DNA of 64,000 nt from Korobacter sp963703075. GTDB taxonomy: Bacteria; Acidobacteriota; Terriglobia; Terriglobales; Acidobacteriaceae. Where the stretch lies: contig OY969786.1 in NCBI GenBank assembly GCA_963703075.1, positions 930,001 through 994,000 of the forward strand. The letters run 5' to 3'. Below, one piece after another: positions 17,883-25,640 of this stretch. Position numbers and translations under genes: made by a program. The notes under the pieces are model-generated. The model was not told the DNA's origin, searched no databases, and saw nothing but the letters and a program-made list of their open reading frames with translations. Numbering within the stretch: the first letter of the stretch is position 1; each line of letters starts with the position of its first letter.

Positions 17883-18458
17883 TTGACTAAACAAACAGCA
17901 GGCAAACCACGCATCTGGATTGCAGTCATCACCGCAGCATTCTTGGCGATGTTCGTACTCGCCGCTTGCAACAAGAACGAGCAGCACGCCGACGTGAAGG
18001 ACGCCGTCGACAGCGCCATGACCCAGAACAACCTGGGCGTGGTGAAGGTCTCACAGGATCGCGACAAGGGTATTCTCACCCTCACCGGCGACGTTATTTC
18101 GGCCGACGACAAAGCGCGCGCCGAAACCGTAGCCAAGGGTGCCGCCCCCGGCTACACCATCGCCAATGAACTCGGCGTTCGTCCTCAGGGGAATGAGAGC
18201 CAGGCGAAGTCCGTCGACTCCAAGGTCGACGATGGCATCCAGGACAACTTCAAGGCAGCCCTCAAGGCGCATAAGAACCTGGACGACCAGAGCATCTCCT
18301 CCGACGTCAAGAACGGCACCATCGTCCTCAAGGGCAGCGTGAAGACCACAGCCCAGAAGATGGAAGCCGCCAAGCTCGCCAAGGCCGTTCCCAATGTGAA
18401 AGAAGTCGTCAATGAAATCGAAGTAAAGACCGGCAAGCACGCCACCGCCGCGAACTAA
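17883..18458 (+). CDS. BON-domain lipoprotein (two BON repeats)
   Basis: A 191-aa envelope protein. A TTG start at 17883 is preferred: an AGGGAGA Shine-Dalgarno lies at 17871-17877, and translation then begins TKQTAGKPRIWIAVITAAFLA with a lipobox-like VLAAC. Two BON domains follow: VVKVSQDRDKGILTLTGDVIS... and ISSDVKNGTIVLKGSVKTTAQ...VPNVKEVVNEIEV. BON proteins bind phospholipid and help outer-membrane stability and stress tolerance (OsmY-like). The longer frame from 17781 would put about 34 extra residues before the signal sequence. Confidence 0.82.
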   Translation: MTKQTAGKPRIWIAVITAAFLAMFVLAACNKNEQHADVKDAVDSAMTQNNLGVVKVSQDRDKGILTLTGDVISADDKARAETVAKGAAPGYTIANELGVRPQGNESQAKSVDSKVDDGIQDNFKAALKAHKNLDDQSISSDVKNGTIVLKGSVKTTAQKMEAAKLAKAVPNVKEVVNEIEVKTGKHATAAN

Positions 18459-18470
18459 CTGGGTAAAACG

Positions 18471-18825
18471 GGTGCCCCATCCTGAGCGCAGCGAAGGGTG
18501 GGGATTTTCTTGTCCCTCCGACTAACTCCATTCAAAAACGGATGGGGTTTTTTTTATCCTCCGACTAACTCCATTCAAAACGGGTGCCCCATCCTGAGCG
18601 CAGCGAAGGGTGGGGACTTTCTCATCCCTCCGACTAACTCCATTCAAAAACGGGTGGGGTTTTTTTTATCCTCCGACCAACTCCATTCAAAAACGGGTGC
18701 CCCATCCTGAGCGCAGCGAAGGGTGGGGATTTTCTCATCCCTCCGACTAACTCCATTCAAGAACGGGTGGGGATTTTCTTATCCTCCGACTAACTCCATT
18801 CAAAAACGGGTGGGGATTTTCTTCT
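18471..18825. repeat. Three tandem copies of a ~112-bp repeat plus a partial copy
   Basis: The unit GGTGCCCCATCCTGAGCGCAGCG...GGGTGGGGA begins at 18471, 18583 and 18696. Each is followed by TCCCTCCGACTAACTCCATTC and a second shorter GGTGGGGTTTTTTTTATCC module; partial modules continue to about 18825. The GGTGCCCC...GGGTGGGG core can form an imperfect hairpin, and is also found at 27882, 28067 and 31686. The T-rich tracts after the hairpins resemble terminators for the BON gene. Confidence 0.85.
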
Positions 18826-19624
18826 CAACTCGCCTCGATGGAAAGATTTCCTTAAAGCAACAGGAACCTGCATCAGATCAGTTCGAGTCCGCAGGACGAA
18901 TGGCTTTCCAGCCCTGGGTAAGAAACGCGACGAAGTCGCTTACCTTGCTGCCGCAGGCGATTTGTTGCAACGGTCACAATCGTCGCCGGACGCCGCTCGT
19001 TAGACTCATCACCTGGCCGGCTGCGCGTTGCCTCCGAAAACTGCGCTCGAACTGCTGAGCCATCCCCTCCTGTTCCTCCCTCCTTTTCCACCGCTCTCCA
19101 CAACAATCTCCCCATTTCCACATTTGCACCGGAATGTGAAATTGACCCCCTCCCCACCGCGGCATAGTGTCCCTATCAGGCTTAGCTTTTCGGTATCAGC
19201 TTTCAGGTTCAGTTTCTGCTGGAACGAAAACCCTGACCCCTGACCCCTGACACCTGATACCTGACACCTGACCCCTGACCCCTAAAACCCGACACTCGGT
19301 TGTTCCTGTGGAAAGCTCGCCCATGAACCTCTTTCCGACACAAAACAGAACCCCTTTAATAACGTTTTTTCACAGCTCTGTAACAGCCTGTTTTCGCAAG
19401 AGATAAAGGTCCCCATACCCAGGGTGGAAGCGGCTACAATAACAGCAAGGACACAATACGTGGTATTCACATATTGACAGACCCCACATAAGGCGTTACT
19501 GTTCGCTTCCCAAGGACGTTGTACAAGGGGAGGGTCAACTTCCAGCAAAGCCCAAAACGGGTCCGCTGGACAGTTCCCACAAGGCTTTTCGACAGTCGCA
19601 GAAAAGCCCGGATCGGCGTCAGAG
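18826..19624. other. Non-coding stretch with a heptamer tandem repeat
   Basis: No convincing gene is seen in these 800 bases. From about 19226 to 19285 there are about eight 7-bp units of the type TGACCCC/TGACACC/TGATACC. A TTGACA-N17-TACTGT pair at about 19474 could serve the plus-strand gene at 19625. The minus-strand open frame 19282-19815 overlaps this; it has one hydrophobic stretch (YCVLAVIVAASTLGMGTFI) but otherwise looks non-coding. Confidence 0.5.
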
Positions 19625-20116
19625 GTGACTCCGTTCCAGCTCGTAAATCCGAGCGCCGCAGTTGGGCCAGGCATCACTAGTTGTGCTCCTTTACAAAGCT
19701 GGCGTTTCGAAATCAGCGGTGACTTCGAGGCGTATTTCACCAACGCGGGGCTCCCGCGAGCGGGAGTCCCTTTCACCTTCGCTCCAGAGTTCACGGAAGG
19801 GGTTGGCATGATCAACGGCGAGCGTTTTTATCGGGAAAGATCGGCGCGGGAATTGTGCGAGCGGCTGAAGCAGCAACTTCATCTCTTTCGCTCAAACTTG
19901 CACCCTTCTCGTTTCTTCACGCGCACTGCCGCCGATACGCCAGGCCAGCCCATCGCCGAAGTCGAGGGCACTGACTTTGACAGCCGGGAACCGCAGCGCC
20001 TCCTGGGCTTGATCGAGAATATCCGGCGGGAATTTCCGGACATCTTCGACGAATACTCCAGCGTTCTGCGCCGGGTAGAGGTTGCGTGGCGAAATATGTC
20101 GCCCCAGCCGGAGTAA
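19625..20116 (+). CDS. Hypothetical protein, up to 163 aa
   Basis: I do not recognise a family. The C-terminal 100 residues look most protein-like: MINGERFYRERSARELCERL, a helical stretch, then RREFPDIFDEYSSVLRRVEV, with GC-rich third positions. Two starts are possible: the GTG at 19625, or the ATG at 19808, which has GGAAGGGG just upstream and would give 102 aa. The part before 19808 is less certain. No signal peptide or membrane helix. A competing minus-strand frame covers the first part. Confidence 0.45.
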   Translation: MTPFQLVNPSAAVGPGITSCAPLQSWRFEISGDFEAYFTNAGLPRAGVPFTFAPEFTEGVGMINGERFYRERSARELCERLKQQLHLFRSNLHPSRFFTRTAADTPGQPIAEVEGTDFDSREPQRLLGLIENIRREFPDIFDEYSSVLRRVEVAWRNMSPQPE

Positions 20117-20198
20117 GGGCTCGATTAAAAATCCAGGCGCACCGAGGCCTGGTCGTGGCGGGCAAATGTCTCGCAACGTGCACCCCATCTTCACTTTA

Positions 20199-20329
20199 GC
20201 CTTGGTGGAGAGCAGGGAAGCGCCAGTTCCGGGATTCGATCCCGGTCCCCGTAGAGCGCGGTTAGCGCTGGTTGGGGTGAAAGACGGCCGGAGTAGTAAG
20301 GCAAATCAGCAGGAGAGTCGGGAATCTAA
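20199..20329 (+). promoter_or_regulatory. Structured leader of nrdJ, possibly a cobalamin-type riboswitch
   Basis: Upstream of nrdJ, several blocks occur in the order seen in cobalamin riboswitches: TTGGTG (about 20202), AGGGAA (20214), a perfect hairpin CCGGGAT-TCG-ATCCCGG (20229-20245) followed by TCCCCG, and finally CAGCAGGAGAG near 20308-20318, similar to the B12 box core (CAGGAGA) and also a Shine-Dalgarno for the ATG at 20330. The usual GCCACTG block is not seen, so the assignment is tentative. Confidence 0.35.
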
Positions 20330-23300
20330 ATGGCCGAGACAGGACAAAAAACAGCGATGAGCACGGAAGCTCACATCAGCACCTCCACCACCAGCAAGCC
20401 AGCCAGAAAAAAGGGCCCGGGCCTCACCTTCAAACGCCTTCTCACCAAGGCCGGCGTCTCGCCCTACGACGAAGTCGAGTGGGAGTTGCGCACCGCTTCC
20501 ATCACTGACGCCCAGGGCAACACCATCTTCGAGCAGAAGGACGTCGAGGTCCCCAAGGACTGGTCGATGACCGCCACCAACATCGTCGCCAGCAAGTATC
20601 TGCACGGCACCCTCGGCACCAGTGAGCGCGAAACCGGCGTCCGTGCCCTGATCAGCCGCGTGGCCGAGACCATCGCCCGCTGGGGCGTCGAAGGCGGCTA
20701 CTTCCGCACCAGCGAAGATGCCAACATCTTCCACGACGAGCTCGTGCACCTCCTCGTCCAGCAGAAGATGGCCTTCAACTCGCCCGTCTGGTTCAACGTC
20801 GGATGCGATCGCATTGAGCCCCAGGCCGATGGCAGCAACTGGCACTGGAATTTCCTCAAAAACCAGGCTGAGTTCGGACCCGTCGGCTATTCGCGTCCCC
20901 AGTGCTCCGCCTGCTTCATCAACTCCGTGCACGATTCGCTCGACTCCATCCTGACCCTCGCCAAGACGGAAGGCATGCTCTTCAAATGGGGAAGCGGCAC
21001 CGGCACCAACCTGTCTCCGCTGCGCTCCTCCAACGAGCAGCTCTCCGGCGGCGGCACCGCCAGCGGTCCGCTCTCGTTCATGCGTGGTTTCGACGCCTTC
21101 GCCGGCGTCATCAAGTCCGGTGGCAAAACGCGTCGCGCCGCCAAGATGGTCATCCTCAACATCGACCACCCCGACATCGTTGATTTCATCGACTGCAAGG
21201 CCAAAGAAGAAGCCAAGGCCTGGGCCCTCATGCAGCAGGGTTACGACGGCAGCGGTCCCGACGCCGAAGCCTACAGCTCCATCTTCTTCCAGAACGCCAA
21301 CAACTCCGTCCGCGTCACCGACGACTTCATGTATGCCGTCGTCCGCGACGCCGACTTCTCCACCAAGGCCGTCAAAAACGGCGATCCCGTCAAGACCTAC
21401 AAGGCCCGCGATCTTCTGAAGAAGATCAGCGAAGCCACCTGGCAGTGCGGCGATCCCGGCATGCAGTACGACACCACCGTCAATCGCTGGCACACGTCGA
21501 AAAACACCGCCCGCATCAACGCCTCGAATCCCTGCAGCGAGTACATGTTCCTCGACGACTCCGCCTGCAACCTCGCTTCGTTGAACCTGATGAAGTTCGC
21601 CCCCAACGGCACCTTCGACGTCGCCGCCTACCGGCACGCCTGTGCTCTCACCATCACCGCCCAGGAAATTCTCGTCGACAACGCCGGCTACCCGACCGAG
21701 TCGATTATGAAGAACTCCCACGACTATCGTCCGCTCGGTCTCGGCTATGCCAACCTCGGCGCGCTCCTCATGGCTGCCGGCCTCCCGTACGACAGCGACG
21801 CCGGACGCGATTACGCTGCCTGCGTGACCTCCATCATGTGCGGCGAAGCGTATCTCCAGTCATCGAAGATCGCCGAACAGGGTCAGCCTCTCGAGCCCGC
21901 GACGTCCACCACCCAGGCCGTCGACATCGCTGGCGCTGCCTGCCCCGGCTGGTACGTCAACCGCGAGCCGTTCCTCGATGTCATTCGCATGCATCGCGCC
22001 TCGGTCAACAACATCAACTACCGCAACGTGCCCACCCCCATCTTCGAAGCCGCCAAGGCCACATGGGACGAAGCTCTCGCTCACGGTGAGAAGCATGGCT
22101 ACCGCAATTCGCAGGTCACCGTGCTCGCTCCCACCGGCACCATCGGTTTCATGATGGACTGCGACACCACCGGCATCGAGCCTGATCTCGCTCTCGTCAA
22201 GTACAAGAAGCTGGTTGGCGGCGGCATGATCAAGATCGTGAACAACACCGTCCCCGCGGCGCTCTTCAAGCTCGGCTACACCAGCGACCAGGCCAACGCC
22301 ATCGTCAGTTACGTCGACGCCACCGGCACAATCGAAGGCGCTCCCCACATCAAGGAAGAGCATCTCGCCGTCTTCGATTGCTCCTTCAAGCCCGCCAAGG
22401 GCACTCGCAGCATTCACTACCTCGGCCACGTCAAGATGATGGCTGCCACCCAGCCCTTCATCTCCGGAGCCATATCGAAGACCGTCAATCTTCCCAAGGA
22501 CGCCACCGTCGACGACATCATGGAGGCCTACATCCAGTCCTGGAAGCTCGGCCTCAAGGCGGTCGCCATCTATCGCGACGGATCCAAGGGCGGCCAGCCG
22601 CTCAGCGCCAAGGGTACCGACGCGGTCACCGACAAAGCCAAGGCCAAGGCTGCCGAAATCGCTCCCGTCGCCGAGCCTGAGGACGAAGCCGCAGCTCCTC
22701 CGCGCGCCATCCGTCACCGCCTCCCCGACGAGCGCCTCTCCGTCACCCACAAGTTCAACATCGGCGGACACGAGGGCTACATCACCGTCGGCCTCTACAA
22801 GAACGGCACCCCCGGCGAACTTTTCATCACCATGGCCAAAGAAGGCTCCACCGTCAGCGGCCTCATGGATAGCTTCGCCTGCAGCGTCTCGCTCGCCTTG
22901 CAACACGGCGTCCCCCTCAAGCTGCTCTGCGAAAAGTTCGCCCACACCCGCTTCGAACCCAGCGGCTGGAGCCACAATCCCGACATCGGTTACGCCAAGT
23001 CGATCATGGATTACATCTTCCGCTGGCTCCAGTTGCGCTTCCTGACCGGACAGCAACAGGCCCTCTTCGACGGTCTCCGCCCCAAGTACGCCATGGGAAC
23101 GCCCGACGAGAATGGTGGCCCCACGTTAGGCTCTCTTGTCATCCCCAGCGAAGCAAGGGACCTGCTGTCCACTCCCGGAGGCCCCGTCACCAACCACATC
23201 CACGCAGCCGATGCGTTAAAAGACCTGATCGACATGGGCGACGCCCCCAGTTGCCACGTCTGCGGCGCCATCATGACCAGAAACGGCAGTTGCTACCGCT

Positions 23301-23335
23301 GCAATGAGTGTGGAAGTACCAGCGGCTGCAGCTAG
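20330..23335 (+). CDS. nrdJ: Adenosylcobalamin-dependent (class II) ribonucleoside-diphosphate reductase
   Basis: Makes deoxyribonucleotides without oxygen dependence, using a B12-derived radical. The 1001-aa product has the class II catalytic barrel, with NPCSEYMFLDDSACNLASLN carrying the Asn-x-Cys-x-Glu radical site. Substrate-loop segments follow (TVLAPTGTIGFMMDCDTTGI). A C-terminal Cys-rich tail (CHVCGAIMTRNGSCYRCNEC, ending GCS) is typical of NrdJ. Residues about 936-947 (LVIPSEARDLLS) are encoded by a copy of the dispersed GTCATCC...GCGAAG repeat, apparently an in-frame insertion between the catalytic body and the zinc tail. A terminator follows. Confidence 0.95.
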   Translation: MAETGQKTAMSTEAHISTSTTSKPARKKGPGLTFKRLLTKAGVSPYDEVEWELRTASITDAQGNTIFEQKDVEVPKDWSMTATNIVASKYLHGTLGTSERETGVRALISRVAETIARWGVEGGYFRTSEDANIFHDELVHLLVQQKMAFNSPVWFNVGCDRIEPQADGSNWHWNFLKNQAEFGPVGYSRPQCSACFINSVHDSLDSILTLAKTEGMLFKWGSGTGTNLSPLRSSNEQLSGGGTASGPLSFMRGFDAFAGVIKSGGKTRRAAKMVILNIDHPDIVDFIDCKAKEEAKAWALMQQGYDGSGPDAEAYSSIFFQNANNSVRVTDDFMYAVVRDADFSTKAVKNGDPVKTYKARDLLKKISEATWQCGDPGMQYDTTVNRWHTSKNTARINASNPCSEYMFLDDSACNLASLNLMKFAPNGTFDVAAYRHACALTITAQEILVDNAGYPTESIMKNSHDYRPLGLGYANLGALLMAAGLPYDSDAGRDYAACVTSIMCGEAYLQSSKIAEQGQPLEPATSTTQAVDIAGAACPGWYVNREPFLDVIRMHRASVNNINYRNVPTPIFEAAKATWDEALAHGEKHGYRNSQVTVLAPTGTIGFMMDCDTTGIEPDLALVKYKKLVGGGMIKIVNNTVPAALFKLGYTSDQANAIVSYVDATGTIEGAPHIKEEHLAVFDCSFKPAKGTRSIHYLGHVKMMAATQPFISGAISKTVNLPKDATVDDIMEAYIQSWKLGLKAVAIYRDGSKGGQPLSAKGTDAVTDKAKAKAAEIAPVAEPEDEAAAPPRAIRHRLPDERLSVTHKFNIGGHEGYITVGLYKNGTPGELFITMAKEGSTVSGLMDSFACSVSLALQHGVPLKLLCEKFAHTRFEPSGWSHNPDIGYAKSIMDYIFRWLQLRFLTGQQQALFDGLRPKYAMGTPDENGGPTLGSLVIPSEARDLLSTPGGPVTNHIHAADALKDLIDMGDAPSCHVCGAIMTRNGSCYRCNECGSTSGCS
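23137..23170 (+). repeat. Dispersed repeat copy inside the nrdJ coding sequence
   Basis: TTGTCATCCCCAGCGAAGC followed by AAGGGACCTGC matches the intergenic repeats at 10395, 10515, 23610 and 23651 (GTCATCC...AGCGAAG...GATCTGC type). It is in frame and translates as VIPSEARDLL, in a linker of NrdJ. Confidence 0.7.
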
Positions 23336-23348
23336 ACGAGAAACGTGA

Positions 23349-23375
23349 AGCCCCGCGACGATCAATCGCGGGGCT
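23349..23375 (+). terminator. nrdJ terminator
   Basis: AGCCCCGCGA (23349-23358) pairs perfectly with TCGCGGGGCT (23366-23375) around CGATCAA, followed by TTCGCTTTG. It starts 13 bases after the nrdJ stop. Confidence 0.8.
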
Positions 23376-23811
23376 TTCGCTTTGTGTCCAAGGCTCTGTA
23401 TCAGGGCACGACTTCAGTCGTGACGATTGTGCCCAAGGTTTCGTATCAGGGCACGACTTCAGTCGTGCCGAGAAGGCCCGCGGAAAGAAGGGCTTTAGCC
23501 CCTGCGGCCGCTAAACGCACCACGACTGTCATTGCGAGCGAAGTGACCCGCAGAACATTGCGGGTCCGAAGTCGAGTGACCTTTTGTTTAAGCTTTTGAC
23601 GTTGTCATCCTAAGGGTAGCCGAAGGGACCCCTCGATTCACCGAAGCGTGTCATCCTGAGCGCAGCCGAAGGATCTTGCGTTTGCTTTTTGACTTTGAAC
23701 CGAGGTAGAGCAGGCCTTCAGGCCTGCGTCGCGAGACTACAACAAAGTCCAACCTCGAGCCCGCGCAAGCGGGGCTTTGTTTCAAGTCGGTGGATGAGCA
23801 ATGATTTACGG
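23376..23811. repeat. Repeat-filled gap between nrdJ and the methyltransferase cassette
   Basis: No gene seen. It holds two copies of TATCAGGGCACGACTTCAGT (from about 23399 and 23447), a GGGCTTTAGCCCC palindrome (about 23490), two GTCATCC repeats (about 23605 and 23650), the hairpin GCAGGCCTTCAGGCCTGC (about 23709), and a terminator-like AGCCCGC-GCAA-GCGGGGCT-TTGTTT at 23758-23782. The short open frames here are translated repeats. Confidence 0.75.
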
Positions 23812-23860
23812 GTTACATTCAAGGAGGTAAGGTGTAACATTCGAATTTCTTTGAAAGAAA
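23812..23860 (+). promoter_or_regulatory. Two inverted repeats in front of the methyltransferase cassette
   Basis: GTTACA (23812-23817) and TGTAAC (23833-23838) form a perfect inverted repeat enclosing AAGGAGGTAAG. A second one, TTTCTT-TGA-AAGAAA, lies at 23846-23860. They sit 20-70 bases before the methyltransferase ATG at 23882. The enclosed AAGGAGGT resembles a Shine-Dalgarno but leads only to GTG-TAA. These are candidate operator or RNA-hairpin sites; the binder is unknown. Confidence 0.4.
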
Positions 23861-23881
23861 CGCACCTCTAAAACCACTAGC

Positions 23882-24682
23882 ATGAGATCACCAATCAGGT
23901 GGGCGGGCAGCAAAAGGCAGACCTTGCCCCGACTTCGGAAGTTGTGGGGAGCTGGCTACGCTCGTTACGTCGAGCCCTTCGCGGGTTCTGCCTCTCTTTT
24001 TTTTGACCTCGAGCCGAGTAGCGCAATATTAGGCGATCTAAATCTTGAACTGATGACTGCGCTACGCGCCATCCGGCGCGATGTTGAGTTAGTGCTTCAG
24101 TGCTTCAAGCGACTATCCCGTGGAAAGAAACACTATTACGCAACACGAGAAATAGATCCATCAAAGCTGTCACCGGCAGAGCTCGCGGCCCGGTTTCTCT
24201 ACTTGAACCACTACTGCTTTAACGGTCTCTATCGAACCAACCGCGCTGGAAAATTCAACGTACCATATGGTCATCCAAAAAACGATGCCCGGCTCAACGA
24301 ATCTGTTGTTCGCGACGCCGCGCGGGCTCTTCAAAAAACGGAGTTGCTGCAAGGGGACTTTGAAACAACATTAGCAAAGTCAGCTGAAGGCGACTTCGTA
24401 TTTCTAGATCCACCCTACGCCGTGGAGCGTCGTCGCGTTTTCAACGAATACTTGCCCGGCTCATTTAGCACCGACGATCTGCAACGTTTGACACTAGCTC
24501 TAGAGGATTTGGATTCAAGGGGCGTCGCCTTTGCGATCACCTACGCCGATTCGCTCGAAGCTCGAAAGCTGTTCGCGCCTTGGAGAAGAAGTCGCCTCTG
24601 GGTGAGACGTAACATAGCTGGCTTTGCCGCGGGCCGGCGCGGTAACTACGAATTGCTGGCCACTAATATAGAAAATGACTGA
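23882..24682 (+). CDS. D12-class N6-adenine DNA methyltransferase (Dam-like)
   Basis: Transfers methyl from SAM to N6 of adenine in DNA; recognition site unknown. The 266-aa product has motifs in the D12 (alpha) order: RWAGSKR at 5-11 (motif X), YVEPFAGSASLFF at 29-41 (SAM-binding motif I), the NHYCFNGLYRTNRAGKFN segment at 109-126 typical of Dam-like enzymes, and DPPY at 176-179 (catalytic motif IV). The target-recognition part lies between. Third positions are clearly more AT-rich than in flanking genes. It overlaps the next gene by eight bases (24675-24682), forming a tight cassette. The Shine-Dalgarno before the ATG is weak. Confidence 0.9.
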   Translation: MRSPIRWAGSKRQTLPRLRKLWGAGYARYVEPFAGSASLFFDLEPSSAILGDLNLELMTALRAIRRDVELVLQCFKRLSRGKKHYYATREIDPSKLSPAELAARFLYLNHYCFNGLYRTNRAGKFNVPYGHPKNDARLNESVVRDAARALQKTELLQGDFETTLAKSAEGDFVFLDPPYAVERRRVFNEYLPGSFSTDDLQRLTLALEDLDSRGVAFAITYADSLEARKLFAPWRRSRLWVRRNIAGFAAGRRGNYELLATNIEND

Positions 24683-25640
24683 TCAACCGCCCCAAATAAG
24701 CGCTGAAGATTCTGAACTGCGCGACATTCCTGTAGCGCATATCGATCGTAATCCCGAAAATCCCAGGCTCGTCTTTCGATCCGGCGAGATGGAAGAACTC
24801 ATGGAATCTATCCGCCGCTACGGCGTTCAGGTGCCAGTTTCCGTCTATAAAGAGGGCCGGAAGTTCGTCCTTATAGATGGTGAACGCCGTTGGTACTGCT
24901 GTAGAAAACTTGGTAAGAGCAAGGTCCCTGCACTAGTTCAAAGCAAGCCTACTCCGCTTACGAATCTGCTGCTAATGTTTAATATCCACGCACTGCGTGA
25001 GCAATGGGATCTGCTAACGATAGCAATGAAGGTCCCTAGAGTGGTCGCCCTTTTGGAGGCCGATCTCCGCCGAAGACCTACGGAAAGAGAAATATCAGAC
25101 CATACAGGGCTTAAGCGCAGCGTGATCCGGAGATCGCGCCTTCTCGCTGATCTTCCCGATAAATACAAGGAAGATATGCTCGATGAATTGAAAAAACCAA
25201 AGCCGGAGCAAAAGCTAACCGAGGATTTCTTCATCGAGATGGAAAGGGCGCTAAAGACCGTCGAACGTGCTATCCCCGAGGTTATTAAAGACAAAGATAA
25301 AGTTCGTCAAGTGCTTATCAACAAATATAAGTCCGGTGTGATTGAAAACAGGGTGCACTTCAGAAATGTCGCCAAGATCGCTCGGGCTGATAGAGTTTCG
25401 GTTTCAATTCAGGCGGCTACAGGCGTTCTAAAAAAGCTCTTCACAGCGAATAGCTATTCGATCGACGAAGCCTTCAGGGATTCTGTGTCGGCGGCTTATT
25501 CAGAGCGGGATATTCGCACCAATACTAAAACCCTACTCAACCAGTTGGAATCTCTACCGGAGCAAGGGATCGGAAAAGATATAAGGCAGATTCTCGAGAA
25601 GCTCTATAAGCGGCTCCAAGGCATACTTCGGGAGAAATAA
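24675..25640 (+). CDS. ParB/Srx-fold DNA-binding protein (321 aa)
   Basis: The N-terminal ParB/sulfiredoxin-like domain is clear: DIPVAHIDRNPENPRLVF, then MESIRRYGVQVPVSVYK and the catalytic/CTP-binding GERRWYCCRKLG (GERR at about 75). A helix-turn-helix follows (TEREISDHTGLKRSVIRRSR), then a long charged helical region of about 150 residues with no known domain. The protein lacks a ParA partner here and lies between a methyltransferase and a HEPN-motif gene, so plasmid or chromosome partition is unlikely. A DNA-recognition, CTP-switch or nuclease role in the cassette is more plausible. Its stop shares one base with the next start (TAATG). Base composition matches the methyltransferase gene. 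Confidence 0.85.
   Translation: MTDQPPQISAEDSELRDIPVAHIDRNPENPRLVFRSGEMEELMESIRRYGVQVPVSVYKEGRKFVLIDGERRWYCCRKLGKSKVPALVQSKPTPLTNLLLMFNIHALREQWDLLTIAMKVPRVVALLEADLRRRPTEREISDHTGLKRSVIRRSRLLADLPDKYKEDMLDELKKPKPEQKLTEDFFIEMERALKTVERAIPEVIKDKDKVRQVLINKYKSGVIENRVHFRNVAKIARADRVSVSIQAATGVLKKLFTANSYSIDEAFRDSVSAAYSERDIRTNTKTLLNQLESLPEQGIGKDIRQILEKLYKRLQGILREK

Noticed and set aside
18471..18825. CRISPR-like regular repeats
   Set aside because: Units are about 112 bp, contain two sub-modules, and have no unique spacers of constant size.
20221..20256. tRNA T-arm-like TTCCGGGATTCGATCCCGG
   Set aside because: The loop has the wrong position for TTCRA with a 5-bp stem, and no acceptor stem or anticodon arm is found. 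Treated as part of the nrdJ leader.
23821..23838. Strong Shine-Dalgarno AAGGAGGTAAG as start of a gene
   Set aside because: It leads only to GTG-TAA, so no gene starts there.
24675..25640. ParB as chromosome or plasmid partition protein
   Set aside because: No ParA partner, no parS site seen, and it is embedded between a methyltransferase and a HEPN-motif gene.
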